A DNA stretch of 64,000 bases from Candidatus Ruminococcus avistercoris (lineage in GTDB: Bacteria; Bacillota; Clostridia; Lachnospirales; Lachnospiraceae): contig DWVJ01000034.1 of assembly GCA_019120315.1 (NCBI GenBank), forward strand, positions 121,455 through 185,454, read 5' to 3'. The notes beneath the pieces are model-generated. The model made no database searches and was not told the DNA's origin. It saw nothing but the letters and a program-made list of their open reading frames with translations. The number at the start of each line of letters is the position of its first letter. Positions within the stretch are counted from its first letter, which is position 1. Both the position numbers and the translations under genes were made by a program. This document shows positions 19,255 to 29,004 of this stretch, one piece after another.

Positions 19255-20034
19255 ATGATCGGTTATCGCTTATGTCAGACGAAAAAAGCAAAAAATCCTT
19301 ATTTCATCGAAAATATCAGCACCAACATCTACACGATGGAAGAACTGTGCTTCTATATGAGTCAGAATCTCTATCTGCTGGATGAGACCATTCTCAATGG
19401 GGGGCTGATCCTTTGGCTGAAAGAGGAACTGGGGCTGACGGCCCTGGCCAGGAGGCTGGAGAAGCTGCTGGAGGACAAAGCATCCATGGCAGAGCTGATT
19501 CTGCCTGTCATGAAAGAAATTCAGTATCTGAACCAGGCGGAGCAAAAAGCGCTGCAGCAGAATCTGAAGCAGATGGAAGAGCAGCCTGCGCTGATGCGAA
19601 GAAAAAAGAAAGGCGATTATCTGGTGGGATACCGCAAATACGGCAACGCCCTGCGGGTGTACGGCGATGCGCTCAAAGACGCCCGGGAGGATCCCCAGGC
19701 GGAACCGGCTTTTTGCGGCAGCGTGCTGCACAATATGGGATGCGCCTATGCCCGTCTCTTTCAGATGGAGGAGGCGCTGTCCTGTTTCAAACAGGCCAAT
19801 GAACTGCTGCACAGCAGAACATCTCTGAAAAGTTATCTTTCGGCGATCTATCTGCTGAAATCCAGGGAAGAGTTTCAGGAGAAGGCCGGGCAGGAGAAGG
19901 CGGACGATACGCTGATCTGTGAGATCGAAGGGGAAGTACTCCGGGAAGAAAAAGATGGGGCGGCGGACGGGGAAGTCACCGATGAGATGCTGACGTCCAT
20001 GACGGAGGAATACCATAAAAATACAGGATGGTAA
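19255..20034 (+). CDS. TPR-containing protein, third gene of the DUF5717/DUF5716 cluster
   Basis: GSVLHNMGCAYARLFQMEEALSCFKQANELLHS is TPR-like; short intergenic spacing to previous gene. Confidence 0.65.
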   Translation: MIGYRLCQTKKAKNPYFIENISTNIYTMEELCFYMSQNLYLLDETILNGGLILWLKEELGLTALARRLEKLLEDKASMAELILPVMKEIQYLNQAEQKALQQNLKQMEEQPALMRRKKKGDYLVGYRKYGNALRVYGDALKDAREDPQAEPAFCGSVLHNMGCAYARLFQMEEALSCFKQANELLHSRTSLKSYLSAIYLLKSREEFQEKAGQEKADDTLICEIEGEVLREEKDGAADGEVTDEMLTSMTEEYHKNTGW

Positions 20035-20043
20035 GCCGGCCGG

Positions 20044-20072
20044 TTGACATGACTGGTCTGGTATGGTAATAT
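20044..20072 (+). promoter_or_regulatory. sigma70-type promoter for amino acid ABC operon
   Basis: TTGACA - 17 nt - TAATAT. Confidence 0.65.
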
Positions 20073-20134
20073 AAAATGCATGGTTTAGCATAGCAGAGTG
20101 TTACCATAGGAAACTATATCGGGAGGACGATCAA

Positions 20135-21010
20135 GTGAAAAAGAAATTAATCAGTATGATGTTGACGGCTGTGATGGCGTTTTCTTTGCTGGCCGGCTGC
20201 GGAGCAAAGGAAGAAGCCGAGCCGGAAGCACAGGAGAACACCGCCCAGGCCGACAAAGAGCAGGCGGAGGAACCGGCCGAACAGGAGGAATCTTCTGAGG
20301 AGAAAACTACCTTTACCGTCGGGTTCGACGCGGAGTATCCGCCTTACGGATACATGGACGAAAACGGCGAGTATACCGGATTTGACTTGGAACTGGCCCA
20401 GGCGGTCTGCGATCTGGAAGGATGGGAACTGGTGAAAACTCCCATTTCATGGGATTCCAAGGATATGGAACTGGAATCCGGCACCATCGACTGTATCTGG
20501 AACGGATTTACCATGAACGGCCGTGAGGACGACTATACCTGGTCCGATCCCTATGTGGACAACAGCCAGGTGATGGTGGTCGCTGAAAACTCCGGTATCG
20601 AAACCTTTGACGATCTGGCAGGCAAGGTGGTAGGCGTACAGGCGGCGTCTGCGGCGCTGCAGCTTCTTCAGGATGAGGAAGGCCAGAAAGCGCTGGCGGA
20701 TACCTTCGGTGCGCTGCAGGAGTTTGCCGATTACAACAGCGCCTTCGTGGAACTGCAGGCAGGATCGGTACAGGCTGTGGCCATGGATATCGGCGTGGCT
20801 CAGTATCAGATCAAGACCAGAGGAGAAGGCTTTAAGATCATGGATGAAAAGCTGAATTCCGAGAAATATGCCATCGGATTCAAGCTGGGCAATGAAGAAC
20901 TGCGGGATAAGGTGAACGCTGATCTGCAGACTCTTCTGGCGGATGGAACCTTCGATGAACTGGCAGAAAAATATGAACTGTCGGATATGGTTTGTCTGGA
21001 AGCAAAATAA
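20135..21010 (+). CDS. amino acid ABC transporter substrate-binding lipoprotein (family 3)
   Basis: lipobox SLLAGCG; FTVGFDAEYPPYGYMDENGEYTGFDLELAQAVC. Confidence 0.93.
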   Translation: MKKKLISMMLTAVMAFSLLAGCGAKEEAEPEAQENTAQADKEQAEEPAEQEESSEEKTTFTVGFDAEYPPYGYMDENGEYTGFDLELAQAVCDLEGWELVKTPISWDSKDMELESGTIDCIWNGFTMNGREDDYTWSDPYVDNSQVMVVAENSGIETFDDLAGKVVGVQAASAALQLLQDEEGQKALADTFGALQEFADYNSAFVELQAGSVQAVAMDIGVAQYQIKTRGEGFKIMDEKLNSEKYAIGFKLGNEELRDKVNADLQTLLADGTFDELAEKYELSDMVCLEAK

Positions 21011-21103
21011 GAGGCGGTGCATAACCCCCCGGATTTGCCGCAAAAAGCGGCAGGTTGCGGGGGGTATTCTCGCCGTATGGGAAAAGAAAGGAATACAAAG
21101 GAT

Positions 21104-21754
21104 ATGGAATTTTCAGTTATGCTGGGACAGCTGGCCGAAGGTATGGTGAAGTCCATCGGGATCTTCGCGCTGACGCTGCTTTTTTCCCTCCCCCTGGGTC
21201 TTTTAGTCTCCTTTGGGCGCATGGCCAAAAACAGGGTGATCAGCACGGTTTTCAAAATTTATATTTCCATCATGAGAGGGACGCCGCTGATGCTGCAGCT
21301 GCTGGTGGTATTCTACGGGCCTTTTTATCTGTTCGGGGCCAATATCGGCGGCATGTACCGCTTTATTGCCATTATTCTGGGCTTCTCATTGAATTATGCG
21401 GCTTATTTTGCCGAGATTTACCGTTCGGGAATCGAATCCATGCCCCGCGGGCAGTACGAGGCGGCCAAAGTGTTGGGTTACAACGGGCGGCAGACCTTCC
21501 TGAAGATTATCCTGCCGCAGGTGATAAAGAGAATCCTGCCGGCGGTGACCAATGAGGTGATCACCCTGGTCAAGGATACGTCCCTGGCCTTTGCCCTGGC
21601 ATATATGGAGATGTTTACCGTCGCCAAACAGATCGCCGCGGCCAACACTACCTTCATGCCCTTTGTCGTGGCGGGCGTATTCTACTACGTATTCAACCTG
21701 CTGGTGGCCGTGGTGATGGAAGCCATCGAGAAAAAGCTGAATTACTATCATTAG
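21104..21754 (+). CDS. amino acid ABC transporter permease
   Basis: MRGTPLMLQLLVVFYG ... EIYRSGIESMPRGQYEAAKVLGY; start set at ATG 21104 with upstream GAAAGG. Confidence 0.92.
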   Translation: MEFSVMLGQLAEGMVKSIGIFALTLLFSLPLGLLVSFGRMAKNRVISTVFKIYISIMRGTPLMLQLLVVFYGPFYLFGANIGGMYRFIAIILGFSLNYAAYFAEIYRSGIESMPRGQYEAAKVLGYNGRQTFLKIILPQVIKRILPAVTNEVITLVKDTSLAFALAYMEMFTVAKQIAAANTTFMPFVVAGVFYYVFNLLVAVVMEAIEKKLNYYH

Positions 21755-21763
21755 GAGGAAGCC

Positions 21764-22522
21764 ATGAATCTGTTGGAAATGAATCATATCAGGAAAACGT
21801 TTGACGATCTGGAAGTGATAAAAGACATTTCTCTGTCCGTGAAGGAAGGCGAGATCCTTTCCATCATCGGCCCGTCCGGATCGGGGAAATCCACGCTGCT
21901 GCGCTGCGCCACCATGCTGGAGGAGATCGACGGCGGCGAGATTCTCTATATGGGAGAGCGGGCGGCCTGGATGGAAGGAAAGAAGGCCTGCCATCCGGGA
22001 AAAGCCCAGATGAAACGGCTGCAGGAGTATTTCGGGCTGGTGTTTCAAAGCTTCAATCTTTTTCCCCATTACAGCGTGATGAAAAATCTCACCGATGCAC
22101 CCATCAATATCCAGAAGAGAAATAAAGAAGAGGTGTACCGGGAGGCCAGGGAGCTGCTGGCCAAAATGGGACTGGAGGACAAGGAAGACGCCTATCCCTG
22201 TCAGCTGTCCGGAGGCCAGTGCCAGCGTGTGGCCATCGCCAGGGCCCTGGCGCTCAACCCCAAGATCATGTTTTTCGACGAGCCCACCTCCGCCCTGGAC
22301 CCGGAGCTGACCGGCGAGGTGCTCAAAGTGATCCGCTCCCTTGCGGATCTGCACATCACCATGGTGATCGTCACCCATGAGATGTCCTTTGCCAGGGAGA
22401 TCTCCGACCGGGTGATCTTCATGGACAAAGGCGTGGTGGCGCTGGAAGGAACGCCGGAAGAGGTCTTTACCTCCAGTCATAACCGGATGCAGGAGTTTCT
22501 GGGGAAATTCCGGCAGCATTAG
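21764..22522 (+). CDS. amino acid ABC transporter ATP-binding protein
   Basis: Walker [10 protein letters not shown], signature LSGGQCQR, Walker [16 protein letters not shown]. Confidence 0.94.
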   Translation: MNLLEMNHIRKTFDDLEVIKDISLSVKEGEILSIIGPSGSGKSTLLRCATMLEEIDGGEILYMGERAAWMEGKKACHPGKAQMKRLQEYFGLVFQSFNLFPHYSVMKNLTDAPINIQKRNKEEVYREARELLAKMGLEDKEDAYPCQLSGGQCQRVAIARALALNPKIMFFDEPTSALDPELTGEVLKVIRSLADLHITMVIVTHEMSFAREISDRVIFMDKGVVALEGTPEEVFTSSHNRMQEFLGKFRQH

Positions 22523-22540
22523 GAGGAGACAAAAGCAGGC

Positions 22541-22569
22541 TTGCTTTTAAAAAAGAGGTAGGCTATAAT
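22541..22569 (+). promoter_or_regulatory. promoter for purB
   Basis: TTGCTT - 17 nt - TATAAT. Confidence 0.6.
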
Positions 22570-22615
22570 CAGAAAAAAGGCGATAAGTCGCCGGAAGAGG
22601 AGAGAGAACACAGGT

Positions 22616-24049
22616 ATGAGTACAGACAGATACGTAAGCCCCTTGTCAGAACGGTATGCCAGCAGAAAGATGCAGTATATCTTTTCACCGGATATGAAGT
22701 TCCGGACCTGGAGAAAGCTGTGGATTGCTCTGGCGGAGACTGAAAAGGAACTGGGGCTCCCCATAACGCAGGAACAGATCGATGAATTAAAAGCCAATGC
22801 GGAAAATATCAATTACGATGTGGCGAAAGAACGGGAGAAAAAGGTGCGTCACGACGTGATGTCCCATGTGTATGCCTACGGCGTACAGTGTCCCAAGGCG
22901 AAAGGAATCATCCATCTTGGAGCGACATCCTGCTACGTGGGAGACAACACCGATGTGATCGTGATGACGGAAGCGCTGAAGCTGGTGAAGAAAAAACTGA
23001 TCAACGTGCTGGCTGAACTGAAAGATTTTGCCGGTCAGTATAAAGCCCTTCCCACACTGGCGTTCACCCATTTCCAGCCGGCTCAGCCGACGACGGTGGG
23101 CAAGCGTGCCACACTTTGGATGAATGAATTTCTGATGGATCTGGAGGATCTGGAATATGTGCTGGGCGGCATGAAGCTGCTGGGCTCCAAGGGTACCACC
23201 GGCACCCAGGCCAGCTTCCAGGAACTGTTTGACGGAGATCAGGAGAAGATCGACCAGATCGATCCCATGATCGCCCAGAAGATGGGATTTAAGGAGTGTG
23301 TTCCCGTTTCCGGACAGACCTATTCCCGGAAGGTGGATACCCGCGTGCTTAACGTACTGGCAGGCATTGCCGCCAGCGCTCACAAGTTTTCCAATGATAT
23401 TCGTCTTTTGCAGCATCTGAAAGAGGTGGAAGAGCCCTTTGAGAAAAACCAGATCGGTTCCTCGGCCATGGCTTATAAGAGAAATCCCATGCGCAGCGAG
23501 CGGATCGCTTCTTTGGCCCGTTACGTGATGATCGACGCGCTGAATCCGGCTATCACTTCCGCTACCCAATGGTTTGAGCGTACGCTGGACGATTCCGCAA
23601 ATAAGCGGCTGAGTATTCCGGAAGCATTCCTGGCGGTGGACGGCATCCTGGATCTCTGTCTGAATGTGGTGGACGGACTGGTGGTTTATCCCAAGGTGAT
23701 TGAAAAACGGCTGATGGCGGAACTGCCTTTCATGGCTACGGAAAATATCATGATGGATGCGGTGAAAGCCGGCGGAGACCGGCAGGAACTTCACGAGAGG
23801 ATCCGGGAGCTGTCCATGGTGGCGGCGCGGCATGTGAAAGCGGAAGGAAAAGACAACGATCTGCTGGAACTGATCGCCGCGGACGACGCCTTCAACCTGA
23901 CGCTGGAGGAACTGAAAAAGACCATGGATCCCTCCAAATATACCGGCAGGGCCGCCCTGCAGGTGGATGCGTTCCTGGAAAACTGCATCAATCCTGTTCT
24001 GGAGGCAAACAAAGAGCTTCTGGGCGTGACGGCGGAAATCAACGTATAA
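22616..24049 (+). CDS. purB: adenylosuccinate lyase
   Basis: FTHFQPAQPTTVGKRATLW; QIGSSAMAYKRNPMRSERI signature. Confidence 0.96.
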   Translation: MSTDRYVSPLSERYASRKMQYIFSPDMKFRTWRKLWIALAETEKELGLPITQEQIDELKANAENINYDVAKEREKKVRHDVMSHVYAYGVQCPKAKGIIHLGATSCYVGDNTDVIVMTEALKLVKKKLINVLAELKDFAGQYKALPTLAFTHFQPAQPTTVGKRATLWMNEFLMDLEDLEYVLGGMKLLGSKGTTGTQASFQELFDGDQEKIDQIDPMIAQKMGFKECVPVSGQTYSRKVDTRVLNVLAGIAASAHKFSNDIRLLQHLKEVEEPFEKNQIGSSAMAYKRNPMRSERIASLARYVMIDALNPAITSATQWFERTLDDSANKRLSIPEAFLAVDGILDLCLNVVDGLVVYPKVIEKRLMAELPFMATENIMMDAVKAGGDRQELHERIRELSMVAARHVKAEGKDNDLLELIAADDAFNLTLEELKKTMDPSKYTGRAALQVDAFLENCINPVLEANKELLGVTAEINV

Positions 24050-24063
24050 CGGCAGAAATGACG

Positions 24064-24100
24064 GGACGCTGCAAAGGAGAAATTTTGCAGCGTCCTTTTT
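24064..24100 (+). terminator. intrinsic terminator after purB
   Basis: GGACGCTGCAAA ggagaaat TTTGCAGCGTCC TTTTT. Confidence 0.9.
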
Positions 24101-24125
24101 CAGCTGTAAAAAGGAGGAAAAAGAA

Positions 24126-25406
24126 ATGGAACGTAATACGGATCAGGGAAATCCGCTGGCGCTGCTGCCGATCCTGGTGTTTCTGATAATCTTTCTGGGA
24201 GCCGGCTGCATCACCGGAGATTTCTACAGCGTGCCGGCCATCGTGGGATTTCTCATCGCGCTGCTGGTGGGTTTTCTGCAAAACCGGAAAGTCAGTTTTC
24301 AGGAGAAAATCACACTGATTACCCAGGGGGTGGCTGATGAAAACATCGTGACCATGTGTCTGATCTTTCTGGTGGCCGGCGGCTTTTCCAAGGCGGTGGA
24401 TATGGCTGGCGGCGTGGAGAGTACGGTCAATCTGGGGCTGTCCATCATGCCTCCCAACGTGGCGGTGGCGGGGCTTTTTGTGATCAGCTGTTTTATCTCC
24501 GTATCCATGGGGACTTCCATGGGTACCATCGCAGCCATGGCGCCCATCGCCGTGGGGATCAGCGACAAAGCGGGAGTGGGCATGGCTGTCTGTGCCGGAG
24601 CCGTGATGGGGGGCGCCATGTTCGGAGATAATCTGTCCATGATTTCCGATACCACCATCGCGGCCGTCCGCACCCAGGGCGCCGAGATGAAGGATAAATT
24701 CCGGGAAAACTTTCTGATCGTACTGCCGGCTGCCGTCATCACCGTGATTCTGTTTCTGATCGTGCCCGGTTCCGGACAGGGAGCGTCCTTTGAAGGGCTG
24801 GAGTACAATGTGCTGAAGATCCTTCCCTATCTGGTGGTGCTGATCGGAGCTCTGATCGGAATCAATGTCTTTGTGGTGCTGATCAGCGGAATTGTGCTGT
24901 CTCTGTTGGTAGGAGTAGGGACTGGAGCCATTGCTCCGACTGAAATCTTCCAGGTGGTGGGGGACGGCGTCACTTCCATGTACGATATCACGGTGATATC
25001 CATCGTGGTGGCTTTCATCGTATCCCTGGTGCGCGCCCACGGAGGAATCCAGTATATTCTGGTGAAAATCAAGAAACGGGTCAGAGGGAAGCGGGGCGGC
25101 GAGCTGGGGATCGCTTTGCTGGTTTTGCTGGTGGACTGCTGTACGGCCAATAACACGGTGGCCATCGTCATGACCGGCCCCATCGCCAGAAACATCAGCG
25201 AAGAGTACGGGATCTCGCCCCGCAGGAGCGCTTCCCTGCTGGATATCTTCGCTTCGGTGGGGCAGGGGCTGATCCCTTACGGGGCCCAGCTTCTGTCGGC
25301 TGCCAGTCTCACCGGCCTGACGCCCTTTCAGATCCTGCCTTATATGTACTATCCCGTACTGATGGCCGTCAGCGCCCTGTTGTTCATTTTCCTGCGTAAG
25401 AGATAG
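24126..25406 (+). CDS. Na+/H+ antiporter NhaC-family transporter
   Basis: polytopic protein; GTSMGTIAAMAPIAVGI; GGAMFGDNLSMISDTTIAAVRTQG. Confidence 0.88.
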   Translation: MERNTDQGNPLALLPILVFLIIFLGAGCITGDFYSVPAIVGFLIALLVGFLQNRKVSFQEKITLITQGVADENIVTMCLIFLVAGGFSKAVDMAGGVESTVNLGLSIMPPNVAVAGLFVISCFISVSMGTSMGTIAAMAPIAVGISDKAGVGMAVCAGAVMGGAMFGDNLSMISDTTIAAVRTQGAEMKDKFRENFLIVLPAAVITVILFLIVPGSGQGASFEGLEYNVLKILPYLVVLIGALIGINVFVVLISGIVLSLLVGVGTGAIAPTEIFQVVGDGVTSMYDITVISIVVAFIVSLVRAHGGIQYILVKIKKRVRGKRGGELGIALLVLLVDCCTANNTVAIVMTGPIARNISEEYGISPRRSASLLDIFASVGQGLIPYGAQLLSAASLTGLTPFQILPYMYYPVLMAVSALLFIFLRKR

Positions 25407-25433
25407 AAAAAGCGGGAAAAATTCAATTAAGGT

Positions 25434-25462
25434 TTTACTTCTTTATCAGAATGTAGTATACT
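25434..25462 (+). promoter_or_regulatory. promoter for purA
   Basis: TTTACT - 17 nt - TATACT. Confidence 0.5.
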
Positions 25463-25536
25463 CAATACGGTAGTGATTTTACTGCGATCAAGAGCAAATG
25501 ACTCTGTTACAGAGAGAAGCTGGGAGGAAATAAAAA

Positions 25537-26811
25537 ATGGTAAAAGCTGTCGTCGGAGCAAACTGGGGTGACGAGGGAAAAGGCAAGATTACGGATATGC
25601 TTGGAAAGGAAGCCGACATCATCGTACGTTTCCAGGGCGGAGCCAATGCGGGCCATACGATTGTAAATAATTATGGAAAGTTCGCGCTGCATACACTTCC
25701 TTCGGGAGTATTTTACGATCATACCACCAGTGTGATCGGAAATGGCGTGGCTTTGCATGTTCCAACATTGATAAAAGAAATTCAGGGTCTGGTGGACCGG
25801 GGCGTGCCCAAACCGAAGATTCTGGTGTCTGACCGGGCGCAGATGGTGATGTCCTATCACATCCTCTTCGATCAGTATGAGGAGGAACGTCTGGCGGGCA
25901 AATCCTTCGGCTCCACCAAATCGGGCATCGCGCCCTTTTATTCCGATAAATATGCCAAGATCGGTTTTCAGGTGAGCGAGCTTTTTGACGAAGCGTCCCT
26001 GAAGGAAAAGGCAGAGCGGGTCTGCGTGACCAAGAACGTGATGCTGGAGCACCTGTATCACAAACCGGTTTTGAATCCGGAGGATATTTACAGAGAATTG
26101 CTGGAATACAAAGAGATGATCGCCCCCTATGTGTGCGATGTGTCTTCTTACCTGTGGAATGCCATCCAGGAGGGCAAAGAGATTCTGCTGGAGGGACAGC
26201 TGGGATCACTGAAGGATCCGGATCACGGAATCTATCCCATGGTAACATCCTCTTCCACGCTGGCTGCCTATGGCGCCATCGGAGCGGGGATCCCCCCTTA
26301 TGAGATTAAAAAAATCATCACGGTCTGCAAGGCTTATTCCAGCGCGGTGGGCGCAGGAGCCTTTGTGTCGGAGATCTTCGGCGAGGAAGCCGATGAACTG
26401 AGAAGAAGAGGCGGAGACGGCGGAGAGTACGGCGCCACCACAGGACGGCCCAGAAGAATGGGATGGTTCGACTGCGTAGCCTCCCGGTACGGATGCCGGA
26501 TACAGGGAACCACTGATGTGGCCTTCACCGTGCTGGACGTGCTGGGCTATCTGGACGAAATTCCGGTGTGCGTGGCCTACGATATCGATGGAAAGATCAC
26601 CACGGAATTCCCCACCACAGCGATGCTGGAGAAGGCAAAACCGGTGATCGAGAAGCTGCCGGGCTGGAAATGCGATATCCGGGGTATCAAAAAATACGAG
26701 GATCTTCCGGAAAACTGCCGCAGATATGTGGAGTTTGTGGAAGAAAAGATCGGATTCCCCATCACCATGGTTTCCAATGGACCGGGCAGAGAGGATATTA
26801 TCTATCGCTGA
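25537..26811 (+). CDS. purA: adenylosuccinate synthase
   Basis: VVGANWGDEGKGKITDML; GGANAGHTIV; LLEGQLGSLKDPDHGIYPMVTSSS. Confidence 0.96.
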   Translation: MVKAVVGANWGDEGKGKITDMLGKEADIIVRFQGGANAGHTIVNNYGKFALHTLPSGVFYDHTTSVIGNGVALHVPTLIKEIQGLVDRGVPKPKILVSDRAQMVMSYHILFDQYEEERLAGKSFGSTKSGIAPFYSDKYAKIGFQVSELFDEASLKEKAERVCVTKNVMLEHLYHKPVLNPEDIYRELLEYKEMIAPYVCDVSSYLWNAIQEGKEILLEGQLGSLKDPDHGIYPMVTSSSTLAAYGAIGAGIPPYEIKKIITVCKAYSSAVGAGAFVSEIFGEEADELRRRGGDGGEYGATTGRPRRMGWFDCVASRYGCRIQGTTDVAFTVLDVLGYLDEIPVCVAYDIDGKITTEFPTTAMLEKAKPVIEKLPGWKCDIRGIKKYEDLPENCRRYVEFVEEKIGFPITMVSNGPGREDIIYR

Positions 26812-26825
26812 GACGAAGAAAAATA

Positions 26826-26865
26826 AAAAATGTGCTGCAGAATCAAAGGCCTGCAGCACATTTTT
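26826..26865. terminator. bidirectional terminator between convergent purA and small membrane protein gene
   Basis: AAAAATGTGCTGCAG aatcaaaggc CTGCAGCACATTTTT perfect 15-bp stem. Confidence 0.9.
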
Positions 26866-27058
26866 ATTTTTTCCTGTCTTTCAGGTAGCGGTAAACCAGG
26901 ATGTAGCCGTAGATCAGTACGGGCACCGCAACCGTACAGAAGAGGGACGCCTTAAACCAGCCGTCGGCATCCGGACTGCCCGAGAGGGCGAAGAAAAAAG
27001 TGGCGCCGTACAAAAGGAGCAGCAGCAGCGCTCCCGCCAGAGCAAGAATGCGTTTCAT
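26864..27058 (-). CDS. small hydrophobic membrane protein
   Basis: MKRILALAGALLLLLLYGATFFFAL...VLIYGYILVYRYLKDRKK; ATG at 27058 preceded by GGGAGGAGAG on the minus strand. Confidence 0.6.
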   Translation of the reverse strand: MKRILALAGALLLLLLYGATFFFALSGSPDADGWFKASLFCTVAVPVLIYGYILVYRYLKDRKK

Positions 27059-27073
27059 ATATCTCTCTCCTCC

Positions 27074-27081
27074 CAAAATCC
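27074..27081. repeat. 8-bp target site duplication, left copy (CAAAATCC)
   Basis: identical CAAAATCC at 27074-27081 and 29005-29012 flanking the IS. Confidence 0.9.
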
Positions 27082-27224
27082 GGTAGTGTCAAATACTACC
27101 TGTTTTTTTGTATCTAAATTCTATAGAAACCTTGATTTTTAGGGAAATCTGCAATAAAAAGAGCATTGACCTCCCTTTTCTGGTATAATGTCTATCGCCA
27201 AACAAACACCCCAGAAAGGAGCCA

Positions 27225-28700
27225 ATGCTCATGGACATTATACTTTATCTTCTCACCATCATTCAATACCTTTATCAGTTGAATTGCTGGCTAATCACTT
27301 TTATCTGCAGATATATTCCTCTCAAGCAGTGGGCTTTTGACGACTCCCACTCTCCCAAATATCAGAAATTCAAAGTGGATGAACTCCCACGTATCAGAAC
27401 CTTTATCAAACAGGACTGGCAGTTCCTCCTTGAATACTATCTCTGGCGCTACGGCAAACCCCTGAAACCTGTCCGGCGGCGAAACGGAAAGTCCGTCCCT
27501 GAGGATATCCTCTGCCCCCTGTGCGGTGCCCCTCATCTCTTTATCTATGATAACAACGGCGGCAACGGCCAGTACCAGTGCAAAGTCTGCGGACAGACCT
27601 TCTCTTCCGGTGACCTTGTAACAACTCCCTTCCGCCTCTTATGCCCGCACTGCGGTCATTCCCTCTCCAGGATAAAGAGTCGGAAACATTTCGTCATCCA
27701 TAAATGTATCAATCCGAAATGCCCCTACTATCTTCACAATCTGAAGAAAGTCGACCAGGAAGACCTGAAAGAGGACTACGGGAAAAATAAATATAAACTC
27801 CACTACATCTACCGTGAATTCACGATAGATTTCTTCCGCATGGACTTAAACTCCCTGCCAAAGCATGCTTCTTCTCTCAGGTTCAGCAAACACAACGCCC
27901 ATGTCATGTCCCTGTGCCTGACCCTCCATATCAACCTCGGCCTGTCACTTCGTAAAACCAGCCAGGCTCTTAAGGATCTCTATAACATCCGCATCTCCCA
28001 TCAGCAGATCGCAAACTACTGCAAGACCGCCGCTGTATGCATCAAACCCTTTACCGACCAGTATCCCTACAGAAAAGGGAACACTTTCATCGCCGATGAA
28101 ACCTACATCAAAGTCCGCGGTGTGAAAACCTTTGTCTGGCTGATCATGAATGCCGCCTGCCGTTCCATCATCGGCTATCAGGTTTCTGACAATCGTGGCG
28201 TGGGGCCCTGCATCCTCGCCATGCGCATGGCCTTCCAGGGACTTAAGAGGCTGCCGGATCACTTTAAATTTGTTGCGGACGGCTACAGCGCTTACCCGCT
28301 TGCCGCAATGGAGTTTGCAAAGAAGTTTGGAAAAGATTTTACCTTTACGATCACCCAGGTCATTGGACTTACCAACGACGATGCTGTATCCAAAGACAAC
28401 CGCCCATTCAAACAGATCGTGGAACGGCTGAACCGCACGTATAAAGCTTCCTATCGGAAAACAAACGGCTTTGACAACATCGAAGGAGCCAACTATGATC
28501 TGGCTCTCTGGGTTGCTTATTATAACTTCCTGCGTCCTCATAAGCACAACCGTTATCGGGTGCTCAATGATGTGGAACTTCTCCATGGTGCTGACAATAT
28601 GCCAGGAAAATGGCAGCTCCTTATCTTTCTCGGTCAGCAGACAATCCTGCATATGCAGGAAAATAGCGCCGCGTCACGGGAGCGGGGCTGTTGTCAATAG
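27225..28700 (+). CDS. DDE transposase with N-terminal CxxC zinc-ribbon region
   Basis: CPLCGAP...CKVCGQT...CPHCGHS; catalytic IADETYIKVRG ... FVADGYSAY ... NRPFKQIVERLNRTYKASYRKTNGFDNIEGA. Confidence 0.9.
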   Translation: MLMDIILYLLTIIQYLYQLNCWLITFICRYIPLKQWAFDDSHSPKYQKFKVDELPRIRTFIKQDWQFLLEYYLWRYGKPLKPVRRRNGKSVPEDILCPLCGAPHLFIYDNNGGNGQYQCKVCGQTFSSGDLVTTPFRLLCPHCGHSLSRIKSRKHFVIHKCINPKCPYYLHNLKKVDQEDLKEDYGKNKYKLHYIYREFTIDFFRMDLNSLPKHASSLRFSKHNAHVMSLCLTLHINLGLSLRKTSQALKDLYNIRISHQQIANYCKTAAVCIKPFTDQYPYRKGNTFIADETYIKVRGVKTFVWLIMNAACRSIIGYQVSDNRGVGPCILAMRMAFQGLKRLPDHFKFVADGYSAYPLAAMEFAKKFGKDFTFTITQVIGLTNDDAVSKDNRPFKQIVERLNRTYKASYRKTNGFDNIEGANYDLALWVAYYNFLRPHKHNRYRVLNDVELLHGADNMPGKWQLLIFLGQQTILHMQENSAASRERGCCQ

Positions 28701-28794
28701 AACCGTGGAATACCGGAACAGTCGGCAGCGCCGGCTGTGAGGATATGCCGCGAAAGTCTGTTGACAAAAAGCCCACGGAGCATCCTGTCTGACA

Positions 28795-28907
28795 GGAAAG
28801 GGGCAACCGCACCCTTTCCCTGCCTTCCGGCGAGGACAGGTGCGGGCAGAGCCCGCTATTGAGTCAAGGGACTGGTCCCTTGCGGGTTCTCAGGGCAGCG
28901 CCCTGAG
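28795..28907 (+). ncRNA. hairpin-rich noncoding 3' tail of the IS (four consecutive hairpins)
   Basis: stems 28795-28802/28812-28819, GCGGGC/GCCCGC 28842-28856, CAAGGGAC/GTCCCTTG 28865-28882, CTCAGGGC/GCCCTGAG 28889-28907. Confidence 0.4.
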
Positions 28908-29004
28908 CCCTCGGAAGCTTTTCAATATCAATATCTGCAATTTTCAAGGTTCTTCTGAGCCTATTTTTTATGACTTATTTTTTCATAGATTACTTGACAC
29001 TACC

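Larger units (their letters stand above)
27082..29004 (+). mobile_element. complete DDE insertion sequence, 1923 bp; family uncertain (IS6/IS1595-like superfamily features)
   Basis: imperfect TIRs GGTAGTGTCAAATA... / (rc) GGTAGTGTCAAGTA..., flanked by 8-bp direct repeats, single transposase ORF. Confidence 0.9.
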
